DNA of 64,000 nucleotides from WLMZ01 sp038227995 (GCA_038227995.1 JBBRPP010000002.1:186001-250000); one strand, 5' to 3'; positions 27,374 through 37,052 are shown, counted from the first letter of the stretch. Made by a program: numbers and translations. The notes: generated by a model from the letters alone, not told the origin.

Positions 27374-27464
27374 ACCGCAACCCGCAACGACACATTTCTC
27401 GACCAACAAATCGCGCCTGAGCTGCGACAATGTGCCGATCCACGGCGATCGAAGTGATCCCCGC

Positions 27465-28139
27465 TCAGTCTTCTCGTTCGAGCTGCTGGTCGCGGGTGAC
27501 GAGCTCACAGGGGGTGGTGACGCTGCGAGTCAGCTCGGCGATGAACTCGTCGCTGCCAGCGACGTACAGCGCCCAGAAGTCGACGTCGGTGGCGACGAAC
27601 CAACGGCGATCGTCCGGCCAGAACAGGTCGGGACGGCGCCAGTCGTTCAGGGCCCCAGGGTCACGCAACTCGGTCACGGCCGAGACCGGTCCCGTCAGCA
27701 GGTAATAGACGCGGTGCGGCAGTTCGAATCGGGGGACCTCACGCAGCGCGGCCTCGATCCAAGCGTTGCGACGAACGTCGTCCATCCGCAGTCTGAGCCG
27801 CTCACGTTCGAGAGCGTCGCGGGAGGCGTCGTCGAGGGGCCCGGGCATCGCGATGTGAGTCGTGCGGTTGGTGAAGCCGTGTCCTTCCCACACGGCGAAC
27901 CATGCACGATCGGCCGTGCCCGTGTGTCGTACACCGACGTCGGCGATGACGCCGAGCAAGCCGCGGTACGCCGCCCACCAGTCCTCGACGTCTGACTCAG
28001 GTGCACGCACGCGAACCATCGACGGATACTGGTCGGGCACGAACGCGCCAACGGTGCCCCACACTCCCGAACGCGCTTCGGCGATCCACTCCGCCGCATC
28101 GACGGACACCGGGCGCTCGACAGCGTTACCGAAGATCAT
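27465..28139 (-). CDS. Conserved hypothetical protein
   Basis: A 224-residue soluble protein rich in Trp and Asp/Arg, with no signal peptide or membrane segment. The C-terminal block DRRWFVATDVDFWALYVAGS and the segment AWFAVWEGHG look conserved-type but match no family I can name. It is not in an operon: 207 bases separate it from the DUF222 gene, and 115 bases from the DsbA gene upstream. Coding potential is good (strong GC3 bias, a single long frame). Function is unknown. Confidence 0.72.
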   Translation of the reverse strand: MIFGNAVERPVSVDAAEWIAEARSGVWGTVGAFVPDQYPSMVRVRAPESDVEDWWAAYRGLLGVIADVGVRHTGTADRAWFAVWEGHGFTNRTTHIAMPGPLDDASRDALERERLRLRMDDVRRNAWIEAALREVPRFELPHRVYYLLTGPVSAVTELRDPGALNDWRRPDLFWPDDRRWFVATDVDFWALYVAGSDEFIAELTRSVTTPCELVTRDQQLERED

Positions 28140-28254
28140 CGCGAGATGTTCGCGCGGTCACGTGGGAGAACCGCTCCGCATTTCGACCGCCGGCACTCCC
28201 ACTGCCGGCACTCCCAACGCCGACCACACTGCGCAGCGCTGCCGGTCTCGATGC

Positions 28255-28953
28255 TCAGATGGCGCAACCGTCCGGCCCGCACGCCGACCCGTCAGCGTCA
28301 CCGACGATCGTCAGCGGATGCGACTCGGCCCACGCCTTGGTCAGCGTGTCGGTGAACACCTCCGTCGGCTGCGCGCCCGACACCCCATACGTGCGATCGA
28401 ACACGAAGAACGGCACGCCGGAGACCCCGAGCGCCTGACCGTCGGCGATGTCGTCGCGAACCTCGCTGGCATATCGATCGGAGACGAGGGTGTCGCGGAC
28501 CATGGTCGCGTCGAGGCCCAGTTCGACGCCAACGGCAACCAGCGCGTCGATGCTGCCGATGTCCTCACCGCGTTCGAAGTGTCCGGACAGCAAGCGCTCT
28601 TTCGCTGCATCACCGACGCCGGCCTCCTTGGCAACGTGCAGAAACCGATGGGCCATGAAGCTGTTGGCGACCACGAGGCGGTCGAAGTCGTAGTGCAGTC
28701 CGACGCCGGCCGCCTGCGCCGAGACGTGCTGGAACATCGACGCCGCTTGCGATCTGGCGAGGCCCTTGCGCTCGCTGAGGTAGTCCAGTTCGCTGCCGTC
28801 GTAATGGTCGGGCAGCGACGGGTCGAGTTGGAAGCTGCGCCACGTCACGGACACATCGTCGCGATGGGGGAAACGTTCGAGCGCGGCTTCGAAGCGGCGC
28901 TTGCCGATGTAGCACCACGGGCACGCGATGTCGGACCAGATCTCGATGTTCAT
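28255..28953 (-). CDS. DsbA-family (FrnE-like) oxidoreductase
   Basis: A 232-residue thioredoxin-fold protein with active site C11-P-W-C14 in the first strand (MNIEIWSDIACPWCYIGKRR) and the conserved cis-Pro region GVSGVPFFVF before the last strand. It lacks a signal peptide, so it is a cytoplasmic FrnE/2-hydroxychromene-isomerase-like member rather than a periplasmic DsbA. The C-terminus carries an extra Cys pair (ACGPDGCAI). The ATG at 28953 is chosen because the thioredoxin fold begins immediately after it. Confidence 0.87.
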   Translation of the reverse strand: MNIEIWSDIACPWCYIGKRRFEAALERFPHRDDVSVTWRSFQLDPSLPDHYDGSELDYLSERKGLARSQAASMFQHVSAQAAGVGLHYDFDRLVVANSFMAHRFLHVAKEAGVGDAAKERLLSGHFERGEDIGSIDALVAVGVELGLDATMVRDTLVSDRYASEVRDDIADGQALGVSGVPFFVFDRTYGVSGAQPTEVFTDTLTKAWAESHPLTIVGDADGSACGPDGCAI

Positions 28954-29035
28954 GCCGGGTCGAACCAATCCCGCGGCGGCATCATTCCATTCGTCGCGAC
29001 GCATGCCGATGTTCGAGACACCGGCCCGATTCGCA

Positions 29036-29419
29036 TCAGTCGCGGGCCAACCAGTCGCCGCCCGCGATGCGACGCAGCTGGATGTCGGGGTCGGTGCCGA
29101 ACTGGTACACCCAGGCGTCGTGACCGTTCTCGGTGCGCACCCGCGTGCGCTGATACAAACCGCGGACTGCGCCTTCGACGAGGTCGAGCTCGTGCAGCGC
29201 CTGTTCGACGGACTCCTCGATCAACTCGTAGGTGCGACCCCGCACGCGCAACTGGTCATCGGGCGCGCCGTCGAACCGCGCTGCGGGATAGCCGAGCCCC
29301 GTGTCGGACAGCTCGCCCGTCACTGCATCGTCGGCGCCGCCATCGACCACGAACGGTTCGAGGAACTTCCACCGCACCTCCCCCGGCCGCAGGGTGCCGT
29401 AGACGAAGAGGTGGCTCAA
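29036..29419 (-). CDS. Gamma-glutamylcyclotransferase-fold protein
   Basis: A 127-residue AIG2/GGCT-like protein. The N-terminal signature FVYGTLRPGE forms the substrate loop; LDLVEGA provides the acidic residue expected of the catalytic Glu, followed by YQRTRVRTENGHDAWVYQ. It may cyclise a gamma-glutamylamine, or be a structural relative. The start is a TTG at 29419 that overlaps the TGA of the DUF5318 gene as TTGA, and no other start lies before the essential first strand. Confidence 0.8.
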   Translation of the reverse strand: MSHLFVYGTLRPGEVRWKFLEPFVVDGGADDAVTGELSDTGLGYPAARFDGAPDDQLRVRGRTYELIEESVEQALHELDLVEGAVRGLYQRTRVRTENGHDAWVYQFGTDPDIQLRRIAGGDWLARD

Positions 29420-29823
29420 CGCTTGGTCTTGCCGCCGAGCGGCAGCACGCGCAGCAGGTGATGCCAACGACAGCTGGTGCACGCCTCGACCACGTAGGCG
29501 TCGAGATCGTCGCTGCGACCGTCGAACTGGGCCAGGTCGGCCTTCGTCGCGACGCAGCGACCGTGTGACGGCAGCCGCGGCCCGAAGACGTACGTCACCA
29601 GCACCAGGTTCTGCTCTTCGCAGATCGGGCACAGCACGCTGCTCGGCGCGCCGAGGTTCTTCGCTGCACGAATCAGCTCTGGATGTGCGTCGCACACCTG
29701 CTCACGCCGCAACCGACCGCGACGAACCTCGTTGATCAGGGCCAGACGCTCGAGCCGGTGATCGACCACAGCACGGCCAGGACCACTGGAACCGCCGCGG
29801 AAGGTGTCGACCGAGAAAGACAT
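29416..29823 (-). CDS. DUF5318 family protein
   Basis: A 135-residue protein matching actinobacterial DUF5318: VVDHRLERLALINEVRRGRL, then EVCDAHPELIRAAKNLG, a CPIC and a CTSCRWHH knuckle, i.e. a zinc ribbon. In mycobacteria the family neighbours penicillin-binding protein genes, but its function is not established. The GGCT gene is translationally coupled behind it (TTGA). The start at ATG 29823 is preferred; a GTG three codons earlier is possible. Confidence 0.82.
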   Translation of the reverse strand: MSFSVDTFRGGSSGPGRAVVDHRLERLALINEVRRGRLRREQVCDAHPELIRAAKNLGAPSSVLCPICEEQNLVLVTYVFGPRLPSHGRCVATKADLAQFDGRSDDLDAYVVEACTSCRWHHLLRVLPLGGKTKR

Positions 29824-29898
29824 GACTCGCACAGGATACCGAACCGAGTGTTTCAGTCATCCGCGTATCGAACCCACCCACGAAGCACACTAAGGACC

Positions 29899-30498
29899 GT
29901 GGTAGCAGTCGTACGGTACGGAGCATCGGTCGCGGACGAGAGCGAGCTTCGCCTCTGCGGCGACGTGAACGGCAAGCGCGTGATCGAGCTCGGCATCGGT
30001 GCGTGGGGCAACTCGGTGGCGCTGGCGCTTGCGGGTGCGCGGACACTTGCCGTCGACCCGTCTGCCGACCGGATCGCGATGCTGCGTCGTCAGGCCGAAG
30101 AGGCCGAAGTGACCGTGCAGTGCCACCAGAGCGAGGTCGCGGATCTCGGCTTCGCGACCAGTGCGTCGATCGATCTCGTCGTCGCCTCGCACACCTTGCT
30201 GGACATCGACGATCTGGCCCGCCTGCTGCGCCAGATCCACCGCGTGCTCAAACCCGAGTCGCCATTCGTGATGGCCGGCCCGCACCCCATCGCGGCAATG
30301 CTCGCATCCGTGGGCGGCCAGTACGTCGCTCAGCAGCCATATGGCGCTGCACCGGCGCGCTCGATCAGCGACATCTTCATGGCGATGCAGCGCACCAACT
30401 TCCGCATCGACGTGATGCACGAGCTGATGCCGATCAACAGTCGCAACGCGATGGCGCCGGCAGTGTTGGTGATCCGAGCCCGCAAGCTCGGTGTCTGA
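29899..30498 (+). CDS. SAM-dependent methyltransferase
   Basis: A 199-residue class I methyltransferase. Motif I is VIELGIGAWGNSVALALAGA with the acidic residue of motif II in LAVDPS, and a later IDLVVASHTLLDIDD strand. The N-terminal YGASVADESELRL resembles small-molecule methyltransferases of Actinobacteria. The substrate is unknown. The GTG at 29899 follows AAGGA closely; it is the most upstream start consistent with the fold. It is divergent from the DUF5318 gene and convergent with the GGDEF-EAL gene. Confidence 0.78.
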   Translation: MVAVVRYGASVADESELRLCGDVNGKRVIELGIGAWGNSVALALAGARTLAVDPSADRIAMLRRQAEEAEVTVQCHQSEVADLGFATSASIDLVVASHTLLDIDDLARLLRQIHRVLKPESPFVMAGPHPIAAMLASVGGQYVAQQPYGAAPARSISDIFMAMQRTNFRIDVMHELMPINSRNAMAPAVLVIRARKLGV

Positions 30499-30546
30499 CC
30501 GCACACCTGGCCGCGGCAACGTCACCGGCGGCCGGCACGCTGTCGT

Positions 30547-33500
30547 TCAGACGCCCGCGCGCTCGGCTTCGATCAGCGCCGCCGGGCGCGGGCGACCGAA
30601 CAGGTAACCCTGGGCCCGATCGCATCCGGTCTCGCGGAGGCGAGTCAGCTGCAGCGGCGTCTCGACGCCTTCGGCAACGACCATCAAGCCCAGCGACTTG
30701 CCCAGGTTGACGACGGCTTCGACGATCGTCGTGTCCTCGGCGTCGATGCCGAGACCCTTGACGAACTGCCGATCGACCTTGATCGCTTCCACCGGGAATC
30801 GCTTGAGGTACGTCAGCGACGAGTAGCCCGTGCCGAAATCGTCGACGGACAGGTGCAGGCCGAGATTGCGCAGGTTCCGCAGCGCGATCGTCGCAGCCTT
30901 GACGTCGCTCATCAGCGCGGTCTCGGTGATTTCCAGCCACAGTGAATCGGCGCGGACGCCGGTCTCGGCGAGTGCCTCGGAGACGACGTCGTTGAAGCGT
31001 GCATCGACGAGCTGCCGGACCGAGACGTTGACGGCGATCGACACGTTGGCCAACGACGGCACCGTCGCCTGCCACCGTCCGAGTTGGGCCAGCGAGGCCT
31101 TCAGCACCGCAGCACCCAGCTCGCCGATGAGTCCCGTCTCCTCCGCCATTGGCAGGAACTGATCGGGCCCGAGCAGGCCGCGGTCCGGGTGGCGCCATCG
31201 AGCGAGCACCTCGAACCCGGTCAGCTGCCCGGTGGGGAGGTCGACGATCGGCTGGTAATACGGCACGATCTCACCCCGCTCCAATCCGTGGCGCAGCTCA
31301 CTCGACGTTCGCAGGGTCAGCACCGACGTCTCATGGGCACCGGGCGCGAACGCCTCGACGCAGTCGCGCCCACGCGCTTTGGCGCGGTACATCGCGGCAT
31401 CCGCATCGCGCAGCAGTTCATCGGCCGTCACGCCGGCCCGATCGGCGAAGGCGATGCCGATGCTGCCCGTGACGTACAGCTCGGATCCGTCGACTTCGAG
31501 CGGTTCCAGGATCGCTTCACGCAGACGTTCCGCGACGTCGCTCGGGGATACGTCGAGCTGCAATCCGTCGAGCATCACGATGAACTCGTCACCGCCGAAG
31601 CGACCGAGCATGTCGCGGTCGCGGACAACCGAACGCAACCGATCACTCATGCCACGCAGTAGAACGTCGCCCACCGCGTGGCCGAGGCTGTCGTTGACGA
31701 CCTTGAAGTTGTCGAGGTCGATGAAGAGCACGGCGATCGAGCCCAGCTCGGCACCATCGAGTCGGCGACGGAGCTGCTCGAGGAAGTGGGCCCGGTTGGG
31801 AAGCCCGGTCAGCTCGTCGTGGCTTGCGGCCCACTGCAGATGCTCGGCGGCACGACGCTGATCGGTGATGTCCTGGACATGATCGATCGCCAATTCCTGG
31901 CCGTGCTCGTCGGTCATCAGGCTCACCGACGTGTGCGCCCACACGATCTGGCCGTCGGCACGGATGTAGCGCTTGTCGAGGCTGTAGCTGGAGGCTCCAC
32001 TGACGACTCGGTCGAAGACCGGCGCCAGGTGGCGATCGTCGGGATGGGTGATCTCGTAAACCGTTCGCCCGATCAACGCCTCCCGCGTCGTGCCCAGCAT
32101 CGCCGCCAGCGCGTCGTTCACGTCGAGCAGGCGCAGATCGTTCGCGGTCGACATCGCCATGCCGGTCGGCGCCGACGCAAAGGCAATGCGGAAGCGGGTT
32201 TGCGCCCGCTCGAGTTCGAGCGCCTCGGCCAGCCGTCCTGACACATCGCGCAGTGTCAGCACCAGTCGATCGGTGTTGGTGATCGGCGTCCGCACGTCAG
32301 CCTCGACCATCGCGTGCGAGCCGTCGACGTGCATCAGCTTGAACACGGGATTGTCGGGTTCCTCGTTGGCGAGCAGTTCTCGCCACATGCCGAACAGCGC
32401 CGACCGATCGTCGGTGTGCACCAACGTCATGAACGGCTGACCGATCAGGGCCGCTCGGTCGACTCCCGTGGCGCCGAGCATCTTCGCATTGAGGTCGAGG
32501 ATGGTTCCGTCGGCGGCGAGCACCACGACCGCTTCTGGCAGATCGTCGAGGAGGTGACGGGCATCGGCTTCGGCGGCTCGCAATCGATCGATGTTGCTGT
32601 TCAACCGGTCGGCGAGTCGGCCGGATTCGTACCAGGCCGACACCTGGCTGAAGGCGAGGACGACACCGAGCGCGAACCCGATCGATGTGCTGACGATCGA
32701 CGACGAGCGGTGTTGCACGAGGTAGTGCAGTGCCGCAACCCAGATCGCGGCCACGAGCGGCAGGTAGACCGCCGTCAGGCGAGCAAGGCTGGCCCGGGAC
32801 GAGCTCGGCACGCTGCGGTGTCGCATCACACTTGCGGCGACGATGACCGCGAAGCTGGCCAGGTACAGCAGATGAGCCACCGAGTAGAGGGTGTTGCCGT
32901 CGGAGTACCAGACCGTCAAGACACTGTCGGCGAACACGAGGATCGCGCCACCCAGTCCGATCATCGCGATCACCGGTGAACGGTCGTGGATCGAGAGCAG
33001 GACTGCGATCGCGACCACGAACGATGTGCTCAGTGGAACGACCGCCAACATGATCAGACTGGCATTGCTCTGATGGTGGATCGACGGGGCGAGCGCCAGC
33101 TCCCAGACGAGGAAACCGATCGAGATCGCAAGCACCAACGCTTCGGCCACCATCGGTCGTACCGATGTCCAGCCGGACCCATCGAGTCCGAGGCGGAGGA
33201 GGCCGACTGCCGTCAGCACCGACCAGCCGACGAACCCGATCGACGCAACAGAGACCGTCGGGTTCACGTGGCCGACGAAGCGCAAGCCGATCCATGCGAC
33301 CTGACCGAGGCCCCACGAGCCTGCCCCGGCGGCCAGCCACCACCAACCCGATTGCTGCGAGCGCAACGCACGACGGGCCAAGAGAAGCACGGCCAGAGCC
33401 GGCCCGATCAGCTCGGAAGCGTCCGCGAGGACACCCCACTGGGCTGCGTCGACGCCCGAACGAGCCACCTCGACGCCGTTGAGCAACAGGCAGAGCGCGA

Positions 33501-33588
33501 GGCCCACGCCGACCAACAGGCGCGGTTGATCGAGCAGACGGGGCACCGCTGCTGTCGTCGCGTCGTCCGCCAACGTCGCGTCCGTCAT
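30547..33588 (-). CDS. Membrane-bound GGDEF-EAL cyclic-di-GMP enzyme with two PAS domains
   Basis: A 1013-residue protein. About eight or nine hydrophobic helices (20-320) form an uncharacterised membrane sensor. Two PAS domains follow (about 340-450 and 465-580), then a GGDEF domain with intact RFGGDEF (residues 663-669) and an RxxD inhibitory site R656-D659 five residues before it. The EAL domain opens with E793-V-L and keeps ITETALM and DDFGTGYSS. Both synthesis and hydrolysis of c-di-GMP are therefore possible. The ATG at 33588 is preferred; an in-frame ATG at 33627 would add 13 residues. No adjacent partner gene is seen. Confidence 0.88.
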   Translation of the reverse strand: MTDATLADDATTAAVPRLLDQPRLLVGVGLALCLLLNGVEVARSGVDAAQWGVLADASELIGPALAVLLLARRALRSQQSGWWWLAAGAGSWGLGQVAWIGLRFVGHVNPTVSVASIGFVGWSVLTAVGLLRLGLDGSGWTSVRPMVAEALVLAISIGFLVWELALAPSIHHQSNASLIMLAVVPLSTSFVVAIAVLLSIHDRSPVIAMIGLGGAILVFADSVLTVWYSDGNTLYSVAHLLYLASFAVIVAASVMRHRSVPSSSRASLARLTAVYLPLVAAIWVAALHYLVQHRSSSIVSTSIGFALGVVLAFSQVSAWYESGRLADRLNSNIDRLRAAEADARHLLDDLPEAVVVLAADGTILDLNAKMLGATGVDRAALIGQPFMTLVHTDDRSALFGMWRELLANEEPDNPVFKLMHVDGSHAMVEADVRTPITNTDRLVLTLRDVSGRLAEALELERAQTRFRIAFASAPTGMAMSTANDLRLLDVNDALAAMLGTTREALIGRTVYEITHPDDRHLAPVFDRVVSGASSYSLDKRYIRADGQIVWAHTSVSLMTDEHGQELAIDHVQDITDQRRAAEHLQWAASHDELTGLPNRAHFLEQLRRRLDGAELGSIAVLFIDLDNFKVVNDSLGHAVGDVLLRGMSDRLRSVVRDRDMLGRFGGDEFIVMLDGLQLDVSPSDVAERLREAILEPLEVDGSELYVTGSIGIAFADRAGVTADELLRDADAAMYRAKARGRDCVEAFAPGAHETSVLTLRTSSELRHGLERGEIVPYYQPIVDLPTGQLTGFEVLARWRHPDRGLLGPDQFLPMAEETGLIGELGAAVLKASLAQLGRWQATVPSLANVSIAVNVSVRQLVDARFNDVVSEALAETGVRADSLWLEITETALMSDVKAATIALRNLRNLGLHLSVDDFGTGYSSLTYLKRFPVEAIKVDRQFVKGLGIDAEDTTIVEAVVNLGKSLGLMVVAEGVETPLQLTRLRETGCDRAQGYLFGRPRPAALIEAERAGV

Positions 33589-33736
33589 CGGTGAGGCACC
33601 CCGTCGCGCATGTTCGAGACATCCCACCTGTTCGTCACCACCGCAACCCTGCGTCGCGGCTACGCCACTCTACGCGTTGAGACGAACACTTGTACAGCAT
33701 TTCCGCCGAATTGGTCGCGCTGCCGGTGACCGAAAC

Positions 33737-35146
33737 TCACGTTGCGTTGTTTGATTGCCACCAAACGTCGAGCCGGGACCGAACCTCGTCGTCGCCGAGC
33801 ATGCCTTCGTCGAGGCGCAGTTCGAGCAGGAACTTCATCGCCTGGCCGACCTTCGGACCCGGTGCCAACCCGAGGTGTTGCATCACCGCCGTGCCATCCA
33901 TCTCGGGGCGGATCGCGCGCAGTTCCTCGTGGGCGGCGAGGTCGGCGATGCGCCGTTCCAGCTCGTCCATCCGCCGGCTCAGCATCTGCGCCTTCTTCTC
34001 ATTGCGTGTCGTGCAGTCGCAGCGGGTGAGCACGTTCAGTTCGGCGAGGTACGGACCGGCATCGTTCACATACCGGCGCACCGCTGAGTCGGTCCAGCCG
34101 GCCTCGTAGCCGTGGAACCGCAAGTGCAACGCGACGAGTTCGGTGATCGCCTCGACATCGTCGTTGCTGTAGCGGAGGGCTTGCAGCCGTGTCCGCGTCA
34201 TCCGCGCTCCGACGACTTCGTGATGATGGAACGTGACGCCCTTTCCCTTCATGTACCCGCGCGTGCGCGGCTTGCCCACGTCGTGCATCAGCGCGGCGAT
34301 GCGTGTGCGGCGGAAGTCGAAGTCGCCGGGGAAGTCACGGCTGACGTTCTCGACCACCGCGATCGTGTGGGTGAGGACGTCCTTGTGGCGATGGATCGGG
34401 TCCTGTTCCAGGCGCATGCCGGGCAACTCCGGCAGGAACTCGTCGGCCAGACCGGTGTCGACGAGGAAGAACAGGCCGGCAGCCGGATGGTCGACGACGA
34501 GCAGTTTGTCGAGCTCGTCACGAATGCGCTCGGCCGAGACGATCGACAGCCGGCCGTGCATCGCACGAACGGCCTCGACCACTTCGTCGGTGGGCTGCAA
34601 CTGATAACCCGCCAGGAAGCGAGCGGCGCGCAACATCCGCAGCGGATCGTCGCTGAAGCTGATCTCGGGGCTCAGCGGCGTACGCAGTGTCTTCGTCGCG
34701 AGGTCGGCTGCGCCGCCGAACGGGTCCACCAGCACCGGTGCACCGGCGGTGAGTTCGAGGGCCATCGCGTTGACGGTGAAGTCGCGGCGGGACAGGTCTG
34801 CCTCGATCTCGTCGGCGAAGGTGACCTCCGGTTTGCGCGAGTCGTCGTTGTACACCTCGGCCCGATGGGTCGTGATCTCGTACAACCGCTCGCCCTTCTT
34901 GGCGCCGATCGTGCCGAAGCGCTCGCCTTGGGTCCAGATCGCGTCAGCCCAACCCTGGAGGCAGGCCTTGATCTCGGCCGGGCGGGCATCGGTCGTGGCG
35001 TCGTAATCACGATCGTCGTTGGCGCGGTTGATGATCAGGTCGCGCACCGTGCCACCGACGAGGTACAGACGCTTGCCGGCCGCGCGGAATCGTTCGGTGA
35101 GCGGTTCGAGCTCGTCGAGCACAGGGGCGAAGCGGTCCGGGATCAT
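33737..35146 (-). CDS. cca: CCA tRNA nucleotidyltransferase
   Basis: A 469-residue class II nucleotidyltransferase that builds or repairs the tRNA 3' CCA. The polymerase head has LVGGTVRDL and the metal-binding R-D-Y-D-A-T-T-D-A segment. The template region follows, and an HD phosphohydrolase domain (ALMHDVGKPRTRG) lies at about 270-300. Equivalent to M. tuberculosis pcnA (Rv3907c), which opens the same conserved origin-proximal cluster. The ATG at 35146 is used; a GTG three codons upstream (35155) is equally possible. Confidence 0.92.
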   Translation of the reverse strand: MIPDRFAPVLDELEPLTERFRAAGKRLYLVGGTVRDLIINRANDDRDYDATTDARPAEIKACLQGWADAIWTQGERFGTIGAKKGERLYEITTHRAEVYNDDSRKPEVTFADEIEADLSRRDFTVNAMALELTAGAPVLVDPFGGAADLATKTLRTPLSPEISFSDDPLRMLRAARFLAGYQLQPTDEVVEAVRAMHGRLSIVSAERIRDELDKLLVVDHPAAGLFFLVDTGLADEFLPELPGMRLEQDPIHRHKDVLTHTIAVVENVSRDFPGDFDFRRTRIAALMHDVGKPRTRGYMKGKGVTFHHHEVVGARMTRTRLQALRYSNDDVEAITELVALHLRFHGYEAGWTDSAVRRYVNDAGPYLAELNVLTRCDCTTRNEKKAQMLSRRMDELERRIADLAAHEELRAIRPEMDGTAVMQHLGLAPGPKVGQAMKFLLELRLDEGMLGDDEVRSRLDVWWQSNNAT

Positions 35147-35212
35147 GGCATGCACAGGCTAGGGGTGGGGCCCCCGGGCAGCGTGGCTCAATACTCGTCG
35201 ACACTCCGTCAA

Positions 35213-36235
35213 TCAGTGGCTCAGCGTCGGCAGCAGGTCGCGCCAGATCGACAGACACGCATCGACGTGGTCGTCTCCCGGACCACCGCTCGTCGCTGCT
35301 TCGGGGACGACATCCCGGCCAACGAGCGCGCCGAGCGCCGCCGCCGTGCACATCCGCAGTGCGTCGAGGTCGTAGCCGCCCTCGAGCATCACCAGCCGCC
35401 TCCCGGGTGGGACGAGGGTGATCGCGCGAGCGGTGAGCGCGGCGTAGTCGCCCGAGGTCAGCCCGAGCTCGGTGATCGGGTCGTCGCGGTGACCGTCGAA
35501 GCCAGCGGAGATGATCAGCCACGTCGGCTCGAAGAGCGCGGCCCGCGGCACGACGAGCTCGTCGTACGCGCGGAGGTAGTGATCGCCCGTTGCACCGGGT
35601 GGCAGTGGGATGTTCATCGTGTAGCCGCGGCCTTCGCCGACGCCGACCTCGCGGAACGAGCCGGTCCCCGGGTACAGCGGCCACTGATGGAACGAGACGA
35701 AGAGCACACGTGGGTCGTCGAGGAACACGGCCTGCGTGCCGTTTCCATGGTGAGCGTCGTAGTCGAGGATCATCACCCGCTCGCCCTGATCGGCCAGCGA
35801 CATCGCTGCGACCGCGACGTTGGAGATCAGGCAGAAGCCCATCGATTCGGTCTTGGTCGCGTGATGCCCGGGCGGCCGGACCGCGCAGAACGCAGCGTCG
35901 GCCTCGCCGCGTTGGAGGGCGCTGATCGCCGTGAGGCCGGCCCCGGCAGCGAGCAGCGCGGCGTTCCAGGAACCGGCGCTCATCGAGGTGTCCGGGTCGA
36001 GGCGGCCGCCACCCGCTTCGCTGATGTTCTCCATGTTGGCCAGGTAGGCGGCCGGGTGAACCCGCTCGAGCACCGACAGGGGCGCTGCGACGGGCATCAG
36101 CGGGATCAACGCATCGGACACGTCGGCCAGTTCACTGCCCTCGATCACGGCCGTGAGGCGCTGCGGACGTTCGGGGTGATTGCGACCTGCGATGTGATCG
36201 AGGTAGGCCGGGTGGGTCGAGAACAGCACGCTCAC
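35213..36235 (-). CDS. Histone deacetylase-family (AcuC/HDAC-like) zinc amidohydrolase
   Basis: A 340-residue arginase-fold deacetylase. Hallmarks in order: HPERPQRL, the catalytic pair in RPPGHHA, zinc Asp/His in DYDAHHGNGT, the third ligand in SAGFDGHRDDP and the transition-state Tyr in EGGYD. Bacterial members remove acetyl groups from acetyl-CoA synthetase lysines, polyamines or other amines. It is divergent, 61 bases apart, from a GNAT acetyltransferase gene, an opposing-activity pair of interest. Start GTG 36235, 6 bases after TAGTCT. Confidence 0.88.
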   Translation of the reverse strand: MSVLFSTHPAYLDHIAGRNHPERPQRLTAVIEGSELADVSDALIPLMPVAAPLSVLERVHPAAYLANMENISEAGGGRLDPDTSMSAGSWNAALLAAGAGLTAISALQRGEADAAFCAVRPPGHHATKTESMGFCLISNVAVAAMSLADQGERVMILDYDAHHGNGTQAVFLDDPRVLFVSFHQWPLYPGTGSFREVGVGEGRGYTMNIPLPPGATGDHYLRAYDELVVPRAALFEPTWLIISAGFDGHRDDPITELGLTSGDYAALTARAITLVPPGRRLVMLEGGYDLDALRMCTAAALGALVGRDVVPEAATSGGPGDDHVDACLSIWRDLLPTLSH

Positions 36236-36241
36236 CGCTCC

Positions 36242-36247
36242 AGACTA
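36242..36247 (-). promoter_or_regulatory. -10 box of a leaderless promoter (HDAC-like gene)
   Basis: TAGTCT on the minus strand, 6 bases before the GTG at 36235. It shares a 61-base divergent promoter with the GNAT gene. Confidence 0.45.
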
Positions 36248-36283
36248 CGGGCCGCAGCCAACACCCGACGCGTGCCCACCCGC

Positions 36284-36289
36284 TACCGT
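36284..36289 (+). promoter_or_regulatory. -10 box of a leaderless promoter (GNAT gene)
   Basis: TACCGT followed by 7 bases and the GTG at 36297. No Shine-Dalgarno is present. Confidence 0.45.
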
Positions 36290-36296
36290 CTGCCTC

Positions 36297-37052
36297 GTGA
36301 GTTCGCGTGTTCGCGCCGGGTCGGCGCCGTCGACCGCTTGGCCGGTCATGCTGCGCAGTGGTGACGGGCGCGCCCGCGTGCGTCCGTGGTGGCACGATCC
36401 CACCGTCGCCCAGCTCACGTTCATCGACCACGGCGTCGTTCCGACCAGCACGGTGTTGCGCGTGTGGCTGTCCGAACTTCGCTCCCGCGGGTTCACCTCG
36501 GTCCGTACCGGAGCGGTCACCGACGCCGGAGCAGACATCCTCGGACGACAAGGATTCGACGTCCTGCAGCGTTTGTTCCTGCTCGACCTGTCACTCATCG
36601 GTTGGCGTCCACCGGCCCAACCTGCTGCCAGAACGCGCCGCCTTCGTGTACGCGAACGGCCGGCGGCCGCCGCAGTCGATCGAGTTGCGTTCAGCGACGT
36701 GTGGGCCATCGATGCAACCGGTGTGGACGAAACATGTCAGGCGACACCATCGCACCGCGCCCGAGCCGTCGACGACGAGCACCTCGGTCTCGCCGGCTAC
36801 GCGATCACCGGTCGCGCCGAGCACACCGGTTACCTGCAACGGTTGGCGGTCCACCCCGACAGCCAAGGCCACGGCTTCGGACTGGCACTCACTCGCGATT
36901 CACTCGTCTGGATGCAACGCCGGCGCCTCACCCGCGCCGTCGTCAACACCCACACGGACAACACCGTTGCGCTCGGGCTGTACCAACGGGTCGGATTTCG
37001 CGTCCTGCCCCAGAACCTCGTCGTGCTCACCCGTCGCCTCGACGATGTCTGA
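36297..37052 (+). CDS. GNAT-family N-acetyltransferase
   Basis: A 251-residue acetyltransferase. The acetyl-CoA pyrophosphate loop is LAVHPDSQGHGFGLALTRD (about 181-199), followed by VVNTHTDNTVALGLYQRVGF, both classic GNAT motifs. The N-terminal half is a second, weaker GNAT-like lobe. Substrate unknown. Position corresponds to the region between pcnA and Rv3909 in M. tuberculosis, where a different gene (mutT4) sits. It ends 45 bases before the DUF6049-like gene. Confidence 0.8.
   Translation: MSSRVRAGSAPSTAWPVMLRSGDGRARVRPWWHDPTVAQLTFIDHGVVPTSTVLRVWLSELRSRGFTSVRTGAVTDAGADILGRQGFDVLQRLFLLDLSLIGWRPPAQPAARTRRLRVRERPAAAAVDRVAFSDVWAIDATGVDETCQATPSHRARAVDDEHLGLAGYAITGRAEHTGYLQRLAVHPDSQGHGFGLALTRDSLVWMQRRRLTRAVVNTHTDNTVALGLYQRVGFRVLPQNLVVLTRRLDDV

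Noticed and set aside
34112..36364. 750-codon plus-strand frame over the CCA and HDAC-like genes
   Set aside because: Antisense to two genes with complete catalytic motifs; composition (Arg/His-rich) is typical of a shadow frame.
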